The position numbers were made by a program, and so were the translations under genes. Source: an uncultured marine group I thaumarchaeote (GTDB taxonomy: Archaea > Thermoproteota > Nitrososphaeria > Nitrososphaerales > Nitrosopumilaceae). From it: a DNA stretch of 53,875 nt. Position 1 is the stretch's first letter; every line of letters begins with the position of its first letter. This document shows, piece after piece, positions 34,972-45,813 of this stretch. Location of the stretch: assembly GCA_902590655.1 (NCBI GenBank), contig CACIXQ010000004.1, forward strand, positions 1 through 53,875, given 5' to 3'. Under the pieces are notes generated by a model. It had not been told where the DNA came from, searched no databases, and saw only the letters and a list, made by a program, of their open reading frames with translations.

Positions 34972-35535
34972 ATGGCAGGTATAGGGACATTCATCATGCT
35001 AGGAATAGTTATTGGTTCCATTTGTGTTTCAATGTATTTATTTTTAGATACTCAAACGGTCACAATAACCGGAGAACCAGGAAATCAAATAACAGTTGGT
35101 AACGTCAAATTCGATATAACCCATGTTGGAAACTATGAAAGTCTAGAAAAAACGGAAGAGTATAAAGAATTTGCAGAAACACAAGCAGTAAAGGGACTGG
35201 CAACGAGTGAAACAGCTGAAGGTGTTTATTTCCAAATTCAAATCACGGCACATAATATCGGCACGGAAACTGTAAGAATTACTGGTGGACAATTTTACCT
35301 GTATGATGTAGATGAGGAAAAATATGATGCAGTGTTTATAGGATATGCTGGATCAGATATAATAGAAGAATTATCAGTAATAGATCTTTTACCAGGAAGT
35401 TCTGCTACCGTTACAACACAATTTGATATTCCATATGATGATGAAATGCAATACAGGGTAGCAATTCTCCCAGATAAATTTGGGCTTCAGGATTCTAAAG
35501 AAAGAGGTTTCATCTGCATAAAAAATTGTTATTAA
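34972..35535 (+). CDS. membrane-anchored DUF4352-type protein
   Basis: A 187-residue protein with an N-terminal helix (residues 4-24, IGTFIMLGIVIGSICVSMYL) as anchor, then an extracellular beta-sandwich domain. The DUF4352 pattern is visible: ITVGNVKFDITHVGNYE near 40-56, EGVYFQIQITAHNIGTETVRI in parts near 83-104, and a C-terminal strand set with two cysteines (GFICIKNC) that may form a disulphide. Such domains are ligand- or protein-binding modules; the partner is unknown. A CTTTAAAG box lies about 30 nt before the ATG. Confidence 0.8.
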   Translation: MAGIGTFIMLGIVIGSICVSMYLFLDTQTVTITGEPGNQITVGNVKFDITHVGNYESLEKTEEYKEFAETQAVKGLATSETAEGVYFQIQITAHNIGTETVRITGGQFYLYDVDEEKYDAVFIGYAGSDIIEELSVIDLLPGSSATVTTQFDIPYDDEMQYRVAILPDKFGLQDSKERGFICIKNCY

Positions 35536-35552
35536 AATAATTCGTCTATGAA

Positions 35553-35840
35553 TTATAATTCAGAAATCAAACTGTTGATAAAAGACTCGTATTCGTCATC
35601 TGAAAATGTGATTAATTCTATCTGATTCTTAGTTTTAGCAAGTGTAAAAAATTCTAAATGATAACATTTGTTATTGAAATAATAACCAGGACAAGAACAG
35701 AAACCTAAATCTGGATTAAACCAATATTCTCTATCTGTTCCCACAACCGTCCAAATCTTCCTATTACTTGGCTCAAAAGTATGTAATTTAATACGCTTTT
35801 CAGATAACAATGAATCTATTTTCTTAAATTGTGAATCCAC
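35553..35840 (-). CDS. SWIM zinc-finger protein
   Basis: A 95-residue protein whose core is a SWIM finger: CSCPGYYFNNKCYHLEF at about residues 48-64, giving the Cys-x-Cys ... Cys-x-His ligands. An aromatic stretch (REYWFNPDLGF) precedes it. SWIM domains bind DNA or proteins, as in helicases and MULE transposases; in Archaea they also occur as small stand-alone proteins. No transposase part is present. It diverges from the phosphoesterase gene. Confidence 0.85.
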   Translation of the reverse strand: MDSQFKKIDSLLSEKRIKLHTFEPSNRKIWTVVGTDREYWFNPDLGFCSCPGYYFNNKCYHLEFFTLAKTKNQIELITFSDDEYESFINSLISEL

Positions 35841-35874
35841 AAGAATTTAATTAAATTGGATAATTATATTGTTA

Positions 35875-36621
35875 ATGGCTCAGACTAAAATCGTCTCTGG
35901 ATATCCAGCACTAATAATTGATAGTGATGAAAAAAGCTTAGTGATCACAGATTTACATTTAGGTTTTGAAAGTAAACTGGCATTAAACAACGTATTCTTA
36001 GGAAAAAACAAGCCCGTGAATGAAATTATGAATGATGTTGAACATCTAATAACCAAAACTAAACCTGACTCACTAATTCTACTTGGTGATGTAAAATCTG
36101 GAATTAAATCCATAACAAAAGCAGAGTGGGATACAGTACCAGTTTTTTTTGAAAATATGAATAAGCTAATTGATACTACTCTAGTTCCAGGAAATCATGA
36201 TGCAAATATAGAAAAACTAATACCAAATGGAATAACAGTTGCTGGTTCAAAGGGAATTATTATTGATGATATACTTTTAACGCACGGACATACGATGCCG
36301 ACAGAAAATTTTTCACAGGTTAATACAATTGTCATGGGTCATGTTCATCCAGTTTTCTTTCAAGAAGAATCACTCATTAATGGTGAACGAGTGTGGGCAT
36401 CAATCAAATGTGAAAAACAGAAAATATTTGTTTCTAAATCAGGAGAATTAGAATTGATCATACTACCATCATTTAACAAGTATCTCTACACAACACAAAA
36501 AAAATTCTATAAAAAATCAATTTCACCCATAATTGAAAAAATGGATGTAATAAAGGCAAAAATTGTGACACTTGATGGAATGATAATAGGTGATGAACAG
36601 TTACTATCTTCTGTGATTTAA
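35875..36621 (+). CDS. calcineurin-like metallophosphoesterase (Lhr-associated/TIGR00024 type)
   Basis: A phosphoesterase of 248 residues with all metal motifs in order: DLHLG (residues 25-29), GDVK, GNHDAN, LLTHGH and MGHVHP, binding two divalent ions. Proteins of this group are often encoded beside Lhr helicases and are presumed nucleases or nucleotidases; no helicase is adjacent here. The ATG at 35875 is preferred to a TTG at 35869. The last 4 bp overlap the end of carB. Confidence 0.9.
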   Translation: MAQTKIVSGYPALIIDSDEKSLVITDLHLGFESKLALNNVFLGKNKPVNEIMNDVEHLITKTKPDSLILLGDVKSGIKSITKAEWDTVPVFFENMNKLIDTTLVPGNHDANIEKLIPNGITVAGSKGIIIDDILLTHGHTMPTENFSQVNTIVMGHVHPVFFQEESLINGERVWASIKCEKQKIFVSKSGELELIILPSFNKYLYTTQKKFYKKSISPIIEKMDVIKAKIVTLDGMIIGDEQLLSSVI

Positions 36622-39600
36622 CTATCTCTATATGGTTGCAAAGAATTTTTTGATGTTTCATTTTTTTGTAACCATTCTAATGTTTTAACAAATGATTCAG
36701 CTAATTCAATTGTTGAAAGAACTGGAATTCCTAATTCTAATGACTTTCTTCGTATTTGGTATTCATCATAAAGCATTCCAACATATTTTTCTAGGGTTGA
36801 TGTGCTAGGAATATTTATAATAAAATCAATTTTTTTCTCATGAAGTAAATCAGAAATATTTGGTTTCCTTTCTGGCTCACTTATTTTATGAACCACTGTG
36901 ACATCACCAAGTTTCTCTGATAGAAATTCTGCTGTTGTTTCTGTTGCAAGAATTTTGAACCCCAAATTTTTTAATAAAGCAGATGTATGAAGAAGTTTCT
37001 CTCTATTTTCTACACCACCTATTGTGACTAATGCTGAACCAGTTTTTGGTAGATTATATCCAACTGATGTTAGTCCCTTTGACAATGCATCATAGAAACT
37101 ATTTCCGAAGCATGCTGCTTCCCCAGTTGATTGCATTTCAACTCCTAATACAATATCCGCTCCTTCAAGCTGCATGAAAGAAAACTGCGGAACTTTGATT
37201 CCATGCATGCCAGTGTTGGCCCATATCTCCTGAGGTATGCTGGAAATTTTCTTACCAAGTATAGCTTGTGCTGCCAGACCAATTATATTCATTTTAGTAA
37301 ACTTAGAAACAAATGGCATAGAACGGGATGCACGTATATTTAGCTCTATAACATAGGCCTGTTCGTCTTTAACTAAAAATTGTAAATTAAATGGTCCTTT
37401 GATATTGAATTCTTTAGCAATTCTGTTTGTAGAATCAGTAATATTTTCAATGATTTTGTTGCTCAATCTCCAAGGTGGTATACACATCATTGCGTCACCA
37501 GAATGAACGCCAGCACTATCGATATGTTCGACTATTGCTCCAATTGCCACATTTTCTCCATCACAGACACCATCCACGTCAACTTCTAATGCGTCAAGCA
37601 TGAATTTTGTAATTACAATTGGGTGATCAGGTGAAACCACTGCTGCTTCATTAACAAATTTTTTTAGTTCGGTCTGTGACCAGACTACCTTCATTGCTGC
37701 ACCGCTAAGCACATATGATGGTCTTACCAATACTGGATAACCAACTTCTAATGCAAAGTTTTTAGCATCTGTGATATTCGTAAATGCCTGCCAAGATGGT
37801 TGAGATATGTGTAAACTATCCAAAATTTGGCTAAACTTTGAACGATTTTCGGCTCTATCCACATCGTCAGCACTTGTTCCAACAAGTGTAATCCCATTAT
37901 TAGATAATTTTGGTGTAAGATTATTTGCTGTTTGACCTCCAACAGATGTAACAATTCCAGACGGTTGCTCAAATTCTGATATGTCTAAAATTCGTTCAAG
38001 TGTAAGTTCCTCAAAGTAAAGCCTACTACATATATCATAATCAGTTGATACAGTTTCAGGATTACAATTTACCACTGATACATTTTTTTGACCACCATCC
38101 TGAAGTCCCCAAACCATATTCACAGTTCCCCAATCAAATTCTACACTGCTACCTATGCGGTAAGGACCAGCACCAAGAACAATAACACCATTATCTTTCT
38201 TCGTAACTGAAATATCATTTTCTGTGCCACCATACGTAAGATAGAGATAGTTGGTTTGAGCTGGCCATTCCGCCGCTAATGTGTCAATCTGTTTTACTAC
38301 AGGTACAATATTAAGATCTTTTCGAATTTTTCTTATTTCCAATTCCTCCTTCTTAGTGGCTCTGCCAATCTGCTTATCAGAAAATCCAAATTTTTTTGCA
38401 TCTGACAAAAGTTTGTGATCAAGTGTTGATGCTTTAAGTTTCCTTTCTATCTCAACAATATTATTAATTTTCTTTAAGAACCATGGATCAATTGCTGATA
38501 ATTGGTAAATTTTATCAATTGATATTCCCTTATGAAGTGCGGCTACAACATAATACAAAATATTATCATCAGGTGTTTGTAGATGCTCCTCAATCTGTTC
38601 ATTATCAAATGATTTGCCATTTTGACGATTCAAGACAAGACCATCCCTTCCTATATCAAGCATCCTGATTGATTTTTGTAACACTTCCTCAAAGTTTCTT
38701 CCAATTGCCATTACTTCTCCAACGGATTTCATAGTAGGGCCTAGGTTCCTGTTGGCAAGTTCAAATTTTGTAAAATCCCATCTTGGGTGTTTACATACTA
38801 TGTAATCCAGGGCTGGTTCAAAACATGCAGTGGTCTTTTTTGTGATAGTGTTAACTAATTCTGGCAATGAATAACCAAGTCCTATCTTTGCAGACATGTA
38901 TGCCAGTGGATATCCAGTAGCCTTACTTGCCAGCGCAGAAGAACGTGAAAGTCTGGGATTAATCTCAATTGCAGCATATTTATCGGAAGCTTGGTCTAAT
39001 GCAAACTGAATATTACATTCTCCAACGATTCCAACATGTTTTGTTGCTCGTAATGCTGCAGATCTTAACATATGATATTCGTGATTATCTATTGTCTGAG
39101 ATGGTGCAACAACTATGTTATCACCAGTATGAACCCTCATTGAAAGTACATTTTCCATATTACATACTATCACATTATTTTTTGAATAGTCCTGCATAAC
39201 CTCATACTCGATTTGCTTCCAATCACCAACATATTCCTCAATCAGTATTTGACCAACAAGGCTTGCTGCTAGTCCACGACCAGCAATTTCATGTAATTCT
39301 ATCTCATTAAATGCAACTCCTCCACCCTTTCCACCAAGTGTGTATGCAACTCTGACAATGACAGGGTAGCCTAAATCTTCTGCCACTTTTTTTGCGTCAT
39401 CAAATGTGTGTACTGTTTTACTTTTTAAAACTGGGACATTACAATCAACCATCGAATCCTTGAACTTCTGCCTATCTTCCGTTGCCATGATTCCTGGAAC
39501 CTGTGTTCCCAAAACTGATATGCCATATTTTTTCAATATTCCAGCCTCATCGACTTTTACACCACAGTTTAGTGCAGTCTGACCACCATAGCTTAACATG

Positions 39601-39878
39601 ATGCCATCAGGTCTTTCCTTTTCAATTATTGACTCAACATATTGTGGAGTAACTGGCAAAAGGTAAACTTGATCAGCAAACCTAGTATCAGTTTGAATTG
39701 TTGCAATGTTTGGGTTGATTAGCACACTCTTTAGTCCATCTTCGTGGATTGCTTTGAGGCATTGGCTTCCGGAGTAGTCGAATTGACGGTCGATTTATCG
39801 ACTTTCGCCTGCTTCTCCGATTTTAATAGCCCCACTACCAAGGACAAGAATTTTTTCTAACCTCTCATGTTTTGCCAG
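36618..39878 (-). CDS. carB: carbamoyl-phosphate synthase large chain, interrupted by a probable 21-nt intron
   Basis: Makes carbamoyl phosphate for arginine and pyrimidines from ammonia, bicarbonate and two ATP, using ammonia tunnelled from CarA. Two homologous ATP-grasp halves are complete, as is the C-terminal allosteric (MGS-like) domain. The continuous frame begins only at an ATG at 39725, within LINPNIATIQT, too late by about 45 residues. Upstream, the same frame encodes LAKHERLEKI then LVLGSGAIKIGEAGE, followed by 21 extra nt (39783-39803) with an in-frame TAA, and then FDYSGSQCLKAIHEDG. Removing the 21 nt rebuilds the invariant motif and gives about 1,079 residues, normal for CarB. 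The best start is a CTG at 39876-39878 preceded by GGAGGAGGG; no ATG, GTG or TTG fits. It would overlap carA by 14 nt. Confidence 0.9.
39783..39803 (-). other. probable bulge-helix-bulge intron in carB (21 nt)
   Basis: On the transcript the upper stem is GTCGA (39798-39802) paired with TCGAC (39789-39793) around a TAAA loop. Below it lie a 3-nt bulge AAA (39803-39805), a 4-bp helix GGCG (39806-39809) with CGTC (39785-39788, one G-U pair), and a 3-nt bulge AAT (39782-39784). An outer exon stem CGGAG/CTCCG (39815-39819 with 39770-39774) closes it after a looser region. Cutting each bulge after its second nucleotide releases exactly these 21 nt and joins GAA to TTC, restoring the GE-FDYSG motif of CarB. 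The retained form has a TAA at 39795-39797. Structure and outcome agree independently; splicing itself is inferred. Confidence 0.85.
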
Positions 39879-41019
39879 GTTTTCCCTCCTCCATGATACT
39901 TTTCAGCTCATCAAAAACGAATTTACAATCATAAGGTCCTGGTGATGCCTCTGGATGAAATTGAACTGCAATGCATTTTTTATTTTTGTGTTTAATGCCT
40001 TCCACAGTTTTATCATCAACATTTGAAAACCATAAATCAAATTCAGTGCTACCTAATGAATCAGGATTTATACAATATCCATGGTTTTGACTAGTGACAT
40101 AAACTTGATTGTTATCTAGATTTATGCATGGTTTGTTTTGACCCCTATGCCCATACTTTAGTTTGTATGTTTGAGCGCCACCTGCTGCTGCTAAAATTTG
40201 TGCACCAAGACAAATTCCCAATGTTGGAATATTTTTTTGAATTAATGATTTAGCAGTAGAAATAGTCTCTTGGCAATTCTCAGGGTCGCCTGGACCATTA
40301 CTTATTACAACCCCTTTGGGTTTATGTTTTAAAATTTCTTCAATACTTGTATTCCAAGGAACTTTGATAGTATTGTATCCTATGTCATGAATATTTCGAA
40401 TAATTGCATTTTTTGCACCTGTATCAACTAGAATAATATTTTCTGATTCATTACCAAATTTCTCCACCTTTTCAGTGGAAACTGAATTCATGAATTTTTC
40501 GTTATTATAATTTGGGGCAGATTTTAGCTGATTTTTAATATCATTTTCATCAATTTCATTTTCAGAAACAACCAGTGCACTCATCATAACACCTGATTCC
40601 CTTAATTTTTTAGTTAATGCACGTGTATCAACACCCGAAATTCCCTGGATTTTTTCATTATACATCCATTCATCAAGGGTCATAGTGAGATTCCAATGAC
40701 TAGCCATTAGAGATAGTTCATGAACTACTAGTCCTCGGACCTGAATTTTATCTGATTCAAAAAACTTGGGTACTCCATCAGTTTTCAGTGTGGGATCAGG
40801 AACCCCATAATTTCCAACTAATGGGTAAGTTAGGGTAACAATTTGACCAGCATAAGAGGGATCTGTAAGCGTTTCAGTATAGCCAACCATGCCTGTATTA
40901 AATACAATTTCACCAAAAGTAAGCCCAGAATAACCAAATCCCATACCGTCAAAAACAGAGCCATCGCTTAAGATCAGTTTTCCAAACTTGTTTGCGTGTT
41001 TGGATTCTTTTGTAGTTAT
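39865..41019 (-). CDS. carA: carbamoyl-phosphate synthase small chain (glutaminase)
   Basis: Releases ammonia from glutamine for CarB. The N-terminal domain has KFGKLILSDGSVFDG and MVGYTETLTDPSY. The class I amidotransferase domain has the nucleophile Cys in GICLGAQ, YGHRGQNKP and QFHPEASPGP with the catalytic His and Glu. An ATG at 40944 would delete about 25 conserved N-terminal residues. In the correct frame there is no ATG, GTG or TTG back to the upstream stop; the best start is ATA at 41017-41019, giving (M)TTKESKHANKFGKL. A TTAAATT-like box about 30-35 nt upstream supports transcription starting just before it. Length then is 384, normal. It is upstream of and overlaps carB. Confidence 0.88.
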   Translation of the reverse strand: MTTKESKHANKFGKLILSDGSVFDGMGFGYSGLTFGEIVFNTGMVGYTETLTDPSYAGQIVTLTYPLVGNYGVPDPTLKTDGVPKFFESDKIQVRGLVVHELSLMASHWNLTMTLDEWMYNEKIQGISGVDTRALTKKLRESGVMMSALVVSENEIDENDIKNQLKSAPNYNNEKFMNSVSTEKVEKFGNESENIILVDTGAKNAIIRNIHDIGYNTIKVPWNTSIEEILKHKPKGVVISNGPGDPENCQETISTAKSLIQKNIPTLGICLGAQILAAAGGAQTYKLKYGHRGQNKPCINLDNNQVYVTSQNHGYCINPDSLGSTEFDLWFSNVDDKTVEGIKHKNKKCIAVQFHPEASPGPYDCKFVFDELKSIMEEGKPGKT

Positions 41020-41101
41020 TGTGACCCTCGAAAAGTGGTTCAGAAAAGGAATTTAAGTTTTTGTAAAAATGGTTTGGATGTATTTTTGGTGAATTTCAGA
41101 G

Positions 41102-42310
<1,209 letters not shown>

Positions 42311-42463
42311 TATTTGGTTTCAGTTTACTAATGTACTCTCAATTGTAAATATCTGTACGAAATCTAGTGAAATTATTTACACTAGTGTCAATTCATGCCT
42401 AAAACCACCTAGTAATGATATAGGAACAATCTATTTTTGGTGTAGTATGTATGATTTCCTTTA

Positions 42464-43507
42464 CTATTTTTTTCCAAGTTGAGAATTCATTTCACGTAAA
42501 AATTTTTGAATTTTATTCTTTGGGATTACAGCACCACATGCTTTATCATGCCCACCACCAGAACCACCTAACTCAGATGAAACAGAAGATACTAATCGTC
42601 CAAGATGGGTTTTACATGAGGATGAACCCCTTACAGATACTGCAAATATTCCCTTATCAACACGCTCCTTGTATGCAATACCAACATCCTTTCCTGAAAA
42701 CCCAAGTACAAAATTAACAGCACCACTTGCACCAGAATCAAGTACCTCCATGTAAGCAAGGTTTCTTAAAACTTTCATAGATTTTCTTACCTTTGACATT
42801 ATATCAGAAAGTTTTCCTACTTGAATCTGAGCGAATTCAAATGTATTTGGAATTTCATGTGGAAATTTTGACTCTGATAGTTCATCAACTAAATAAAGAA
42901 GATATTCAGAATCTTTCTGATGTCCTACTATGTTATACGTTAAGGCAGTAGCATTGATCAAAGCAAATTGTCTATCATACATCTGTAAAAGTTTTGAAGC
43001 AATTGGTTTATTTTCCATATAGTCAGTTATAGCAGCGCATGCAGCAATAAATGTAGAATTAATTGATAATTTTTTCTTTAACATATCATAAGCAAGTACT
43101 GAAGTACATTCAGACGTATCATGAATTAATTTCACTTTAATTTTTTTAAGTTTTGTAATTACTTTTGAATCTATATCATGATGATCAATATATGTTACTG
43201 AAACTTGTTTTTTTCTTAACGCAGTTAGTAAATCTACAAAATCATCATTAGTTTTTTTATTTAAACCAAGATCACAAATAAATAATCTTTTTAATTTTTC
43301 GTCATTTCGTAACGATTCTAATGCATCCATCATACTGGGATAATCCACAAGTATTGTATCACCTCCAAATACCTGTTTAATCAATGCAGCAGATGAAATT
43401 CCATCAGCATCTTCCTGATGTGAAATGCATAGTGTTTGAGTCCTCTTTTGTTTCATAGTTTTAGATGAAGACTTTACTACCTTTGATTTTTTAGATTTAG
43501 TTGTCAT
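42464..43507 (-). CDS. DHH/DHHA1-family phosphoesterase
   Basis: A 347-residue protein from ATG 43507 (a longer frame to 43531 adds eight residues). A Lys/Ser-rich tail of about 25 residues precedes the DHH domain with SHQEDADGISSAAL, CDLGLN and the DHH signature in YIDHHDID. The C-terminal DHHA1 domain has GGSGGGHDKACGAVIP. Relatives are RecJ-like nucleases, GAN/Cdc45-like replisome proteins and oligonucleotide phosphodiesterases. The first motif has Gln-Glu before DADG instead of the usual hydrophobic residue and His-x-Asp, so activity may differ. Likely role in replication or RNA turnover. Confidence 0.85.
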   Translation of the reverse strand: MTTKSKKSKVVKSSSKTMKQKRTQTLCISHQEDADGISSAALIKQVFGGDTILVDYPSMMDALESLRNDEKLKRLFICDLGLNKKTNDDFVDLLTALRKKQVSVTYIDHHDIDSKVITKLKKIKVKLIHDTSECTSVLAYDMLKKKLSINSTFIAACAAITDYMENKPIASKLLQMYDRQFALINATALTYNIVGHQKDSEYLLYLVDELSESKFPHEIPNTFEFAQIQVGKLSDIMSKVRKSMKVLRNLAYMEVLDSGASGAVNFVLGFSGKDVGIAYKERVDKGIFAVSVRGSSSCKTHLGRLVSSVSSELGGSGGGHDKACGAVIPKNKIQKFLREMNSQLGKK

Positions 43508-43553
43508 ACAGGTAATCACTGAAACCCTCATTTAAATTTAGAATGACAAATGT

Positions 43554-43751
43554 TTACTTTGAAAGAATTTTTTTGGTTGTGATGTTACGTTGTTTCTTTA
43601 TTTGATTTGAATAATTATATGTGTCATAAAACCAATTTCCGTCAAGTTGGGTATCAATATCTACTTTCTGTAATTTTACTAATTCCTCCGCTGTTGCATT
43701 TAGAATATACTCATCCATCAATTTGATCAATTCTCGTTCTTGAAGTGACAT
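43554..43751 (-). CDS. small hypothetical protein
   Basis: A 65-residue soluble protein with two predicted helices (QERELIKLMDEYILNATAEE and a second shorter one), an aromatic middle (GNWFYDTYNYSNQ) and a basic tail (IKKQRNITTKK). No cysteine or membrane helix. It is the first gene before the DHH protein on the minus strand (47-bp gap), with no recognised family. Confidence 0.55.
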   Translation of the reverse strand: MSLQERELIKLMDEYILNATAEELVKLQKVDIDTQLDGNWFYDTYNYSNQIKKQRNITTKKILSK

Positions 43752-43868
43752 GCTACCTAATGAAAAATAATGTTATAATTCAAAGAATTAATGGATTAGA
43801 CAAATTACTAAACTTTCAAAACATAATTACAGTTGAAAATTTAATAGTGCTATTTTTACAAGTGAAAT

Positions 43869-45032
43869 ATGGACACAAAGAACATAGGGTTAAGGAATAT
43901 TGAGGTTGCAGATACAAAAATCTCATATATTGATGGGGAAAAAGGCAAGTTAATTTATCGTGGATTTGACATTTTGGATCTAACAAAGAACTCGAATTTT
44001 GAAGAAACATGTTACCTCTTGTTGCATGATAAATTGCCAACGAAAAATGAGTATGATGATTTTAAAACTGAATTAGTCAATGCGAGAGTTATCCCTAAAC
44101 AAATGCAAACCAATATGGGTAACTGGAGAAAAGATGCTGACCCTATGGATGTGCTGCAGGCATTTATTGCGGCATTTGGTGGTTATTACGATGAGGAATT
44201 TTCAACGAAGGATGCGAGTTATAATAGAGCTATAAACCTCATAGCAAAAGTTCCTACAATTGTATCTAATTGGCAAAGAATTCGTAATGATAAAAAAATT
44301 ATATCGTCAGATCCGGAGTTAAGCCACGCTGCAAATTTCTTATACACAATTAATGATGAAAAGCCTGACCAAGAACTAGAAAAAATATTTGATGTATGTT
44401 TGATTCTGCACGCTGATCATACTTTGAATGCGTCAACATTTGCTGCCAGGGAAGTTGCCTCTACACGTGCACATATGTATTCAGCCGCTAGTGCAGCAGT
44501 TGGTGCATTAAGTGGTGAATTACATGGTGGAGCAAATTATGAAGTGATGAGAATGCTCCTAGATATAAAAACTGTAGACAATGTTGAGACGTATATCAAA
44601 GAAAAATTTGCAAAGAATGAAAGAGTTATGGGAATGGGACATGCAGTTTACAAAACTGTTGACCCAAGATCTCAGGTACTTAAGGAATTATCTAAAAGAC
44701 TTTCAGAAAAAACTGAACAACCGTGGTATGAGATAACAAACAAAGTTGAGAATGTCACTGCTGAGCTAATGAAAAAATCTAAGGGCGTTGAAATTTTTCC
44801 AAATGTTGATCTTTACAGTGCTTCAGTTTACTATATGTTGGGCATTCCTATGGATCTTAACACACCAATATTTGCAATATCAAGAGCCGCTGGTTGGGCT
44901 GCACATATTATTGAAGAAAAATTTGCCGAGGCAGCACCAAAACCTATGCTGTATAGACCAAAGGCTGTTTATGTTGGAAAATATGCTGGACCACAAGGTT
45001 GTAAATACGTTCCAATCGAAAAAAGAAATTAA
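43869..45032 (+). CDS. gltA: citrate synthase
   Basis: Condenses oxaloacetate and acetyl-CoA to citrate; in this autotroph it feeds 2-oxoglutarate synthesis. Conserved parts: YRGFDILDL, HADHTLNASTFAAR, GALSGELHGGAN with a catalytic His, RVMGMGHAVYKTVDPR with the second His and the Arg, and PNVDLYSASVYY with the catalytic Asp. Length (387) is that of the archaeal/Gram-positive type II-like short form; a 2-methylcitrate role is possible in this family but no prp genes are near. Single gene, ATG at 43869, preceded by a run of A/T. Confidence 0.96.
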   Translation: MDTKNIGLRNIEVADTKISYIDGEKGKLIYRGFDILDLTKNSNFEETCYLLLHDKLPTKNEYDDFKTELVNARVIPKQMQTNMGNWRKDADPMDVLQAFIAAFGGYYDEEFSTKDASYNRAINLIAKVPTIVSNWQRIRNDKKIISSDPELSHAANFLYTINDEKPDQELEKIFDVCLILHADHTLNASTFAAREVASTRAHMYSAASAAVGALSGELHGGANYEVMRMLLDIKTVDNVETYIKEKFAKNERVMGMGHAVYKTVDPRSQVLKELSKRLSEKTEQPWYEITNKVENVTAELMKKSKGVEIFPNVDLYSASVYYMLGIPMDLNTPIFAISRAAGWAAHIIEEKFAEAAPKPMLYRPKAVYVGKYAGPQGCKYVPIEKRN

Positions 45033-45034
45033 AA

Positions 45035-45241
45035 TTAATTTCTAGAATTAAGCCATTCTTTTGCTTTAGAATTTACATCATGTTTGTATAACACTTGGTA
45101 AACCATATCGTAAAATGATAGTCCTTTTTTCTGTGCTTCTCCATCAAGCCACTTTAGACCATCAGATAACTCAGGATCATGCTCTGAGAATTCTACTAAT
45201 TCATCTACCATTTTTGTGAAGAAGGTTTGAGACTCTACCAT
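45035..45241 (-). CDS. small acidic hypothetical protein
   Basis: A 68-residue protein from ATG 45241 (the frame stays open to 45259). It is mainly helical and acidic (MVDELVEFSEHDPELSDG), ends KEWLNSRN, and contains GLKWLDGEAQKKGLS. No motif recognised. It converges on citrate synthase with 2 bp between stops and diverges from the gene at 45321. Confidence 0.55.
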   Translation of the reverse strand: MVESQTFFTKMVDELVEFSEHDPELSDGLKWLDGEAQKKGLSFYDMVYQVLYKHDVNSKAKEWLNSRN

Positions 45242-45320
45242 TATACACGCTGATTTCAATGTTGATCATTAAGCGATAAATGCAAAATATATAGACAAAA
45301 AACACCCTTTTGGTTGACAG

Positions 45321-45719
45321 TTGAACCACAAATTGTTCCTAGATGGAACTAAAACTAAATTTTCATGGATACTTCAAACAGGTAATAGTACTAAAAAGGA
45401 ATTCAGGGTTCATCCACCAGCATATTATTCAGGATACAAGCTTGATGTAAAAAATGATGAACATTCAAAATTCATTGCTTTGCATGTTGGACTCTATTGG
45501 GGAATTGGTGTATTCATCATACATGAAGGTGATGTGATAGATGTTATGTGTGATTCCAAAAAGATGTATGATATTATGAATTCAGATAAAGAAACAGCTG
45601 ATCCACTAATCAACGATAAAGTTCATTTCACCAATCTTTTCATTGAACAAAGAAAACTCATTGTAAATTATCATCTAATCGATGAAAAAAATAATCCAGC
45701 TTCAGAACTTATACGATAA
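45321..45719 (+). CDS. hypothetical protein, beta-rich
   Basis: A 132-residue soluble protein with TTG start at 45321. Repeated strands (TKFSWILQTGN, FRVHPPAYYSGYKLDV, KFIALHVGLYWGIGVFIIHEGDVIDVM in parts) suggest a small beta sandwich. A helix and strand end it (LFIEQRKLIVNYHLID). No signal or membrane segment, no family recognised. Confidence 0.65.
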   Translation: MNHKLFLDGTKTKFSWILQTGNSTKKEFRVHPPAYYSGYKLDVKNDEHSKFIALHVGLYWGIGVFIIHEGDVIDVMCDSKKMYDIMNSDKETADPLINDKVHFTNLFIEQRKLIVNYHLIDEKNNPASELIR

Positions 45720-45813
45720 CTAAGCTTTCAATTACTCAAGCTAATCAAAACTAAGATCTAACTTAACATCTAAACAGACAATAGTTTTTAAATAAGAATT
45801 TCAGAATATTGTC

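Noticed and set aside
37748-39199. Short frames inside carB on both strands
   Set aside because: They overlap the intact CarB domains and have no independent support.
36618-39725. carB starting at the internal ATG at 39725
   Set aside because: It would remove the nucleotide-binding first strand and the GSGAIKIGEAGE and FDYSG motifs, all still encoded upstream in the same frame once 21 nt are removed.
39783-39803. Frameshift, transposon scar or tandem duplication in carB
   Set aside because: The insert is a multiple of three, so there is no frameshift. It is not a copy of its flanks, although TCGAC recurs in exon 2. No target-site duplication pattern explains it, whereas the splice motif predicts its exact ends.
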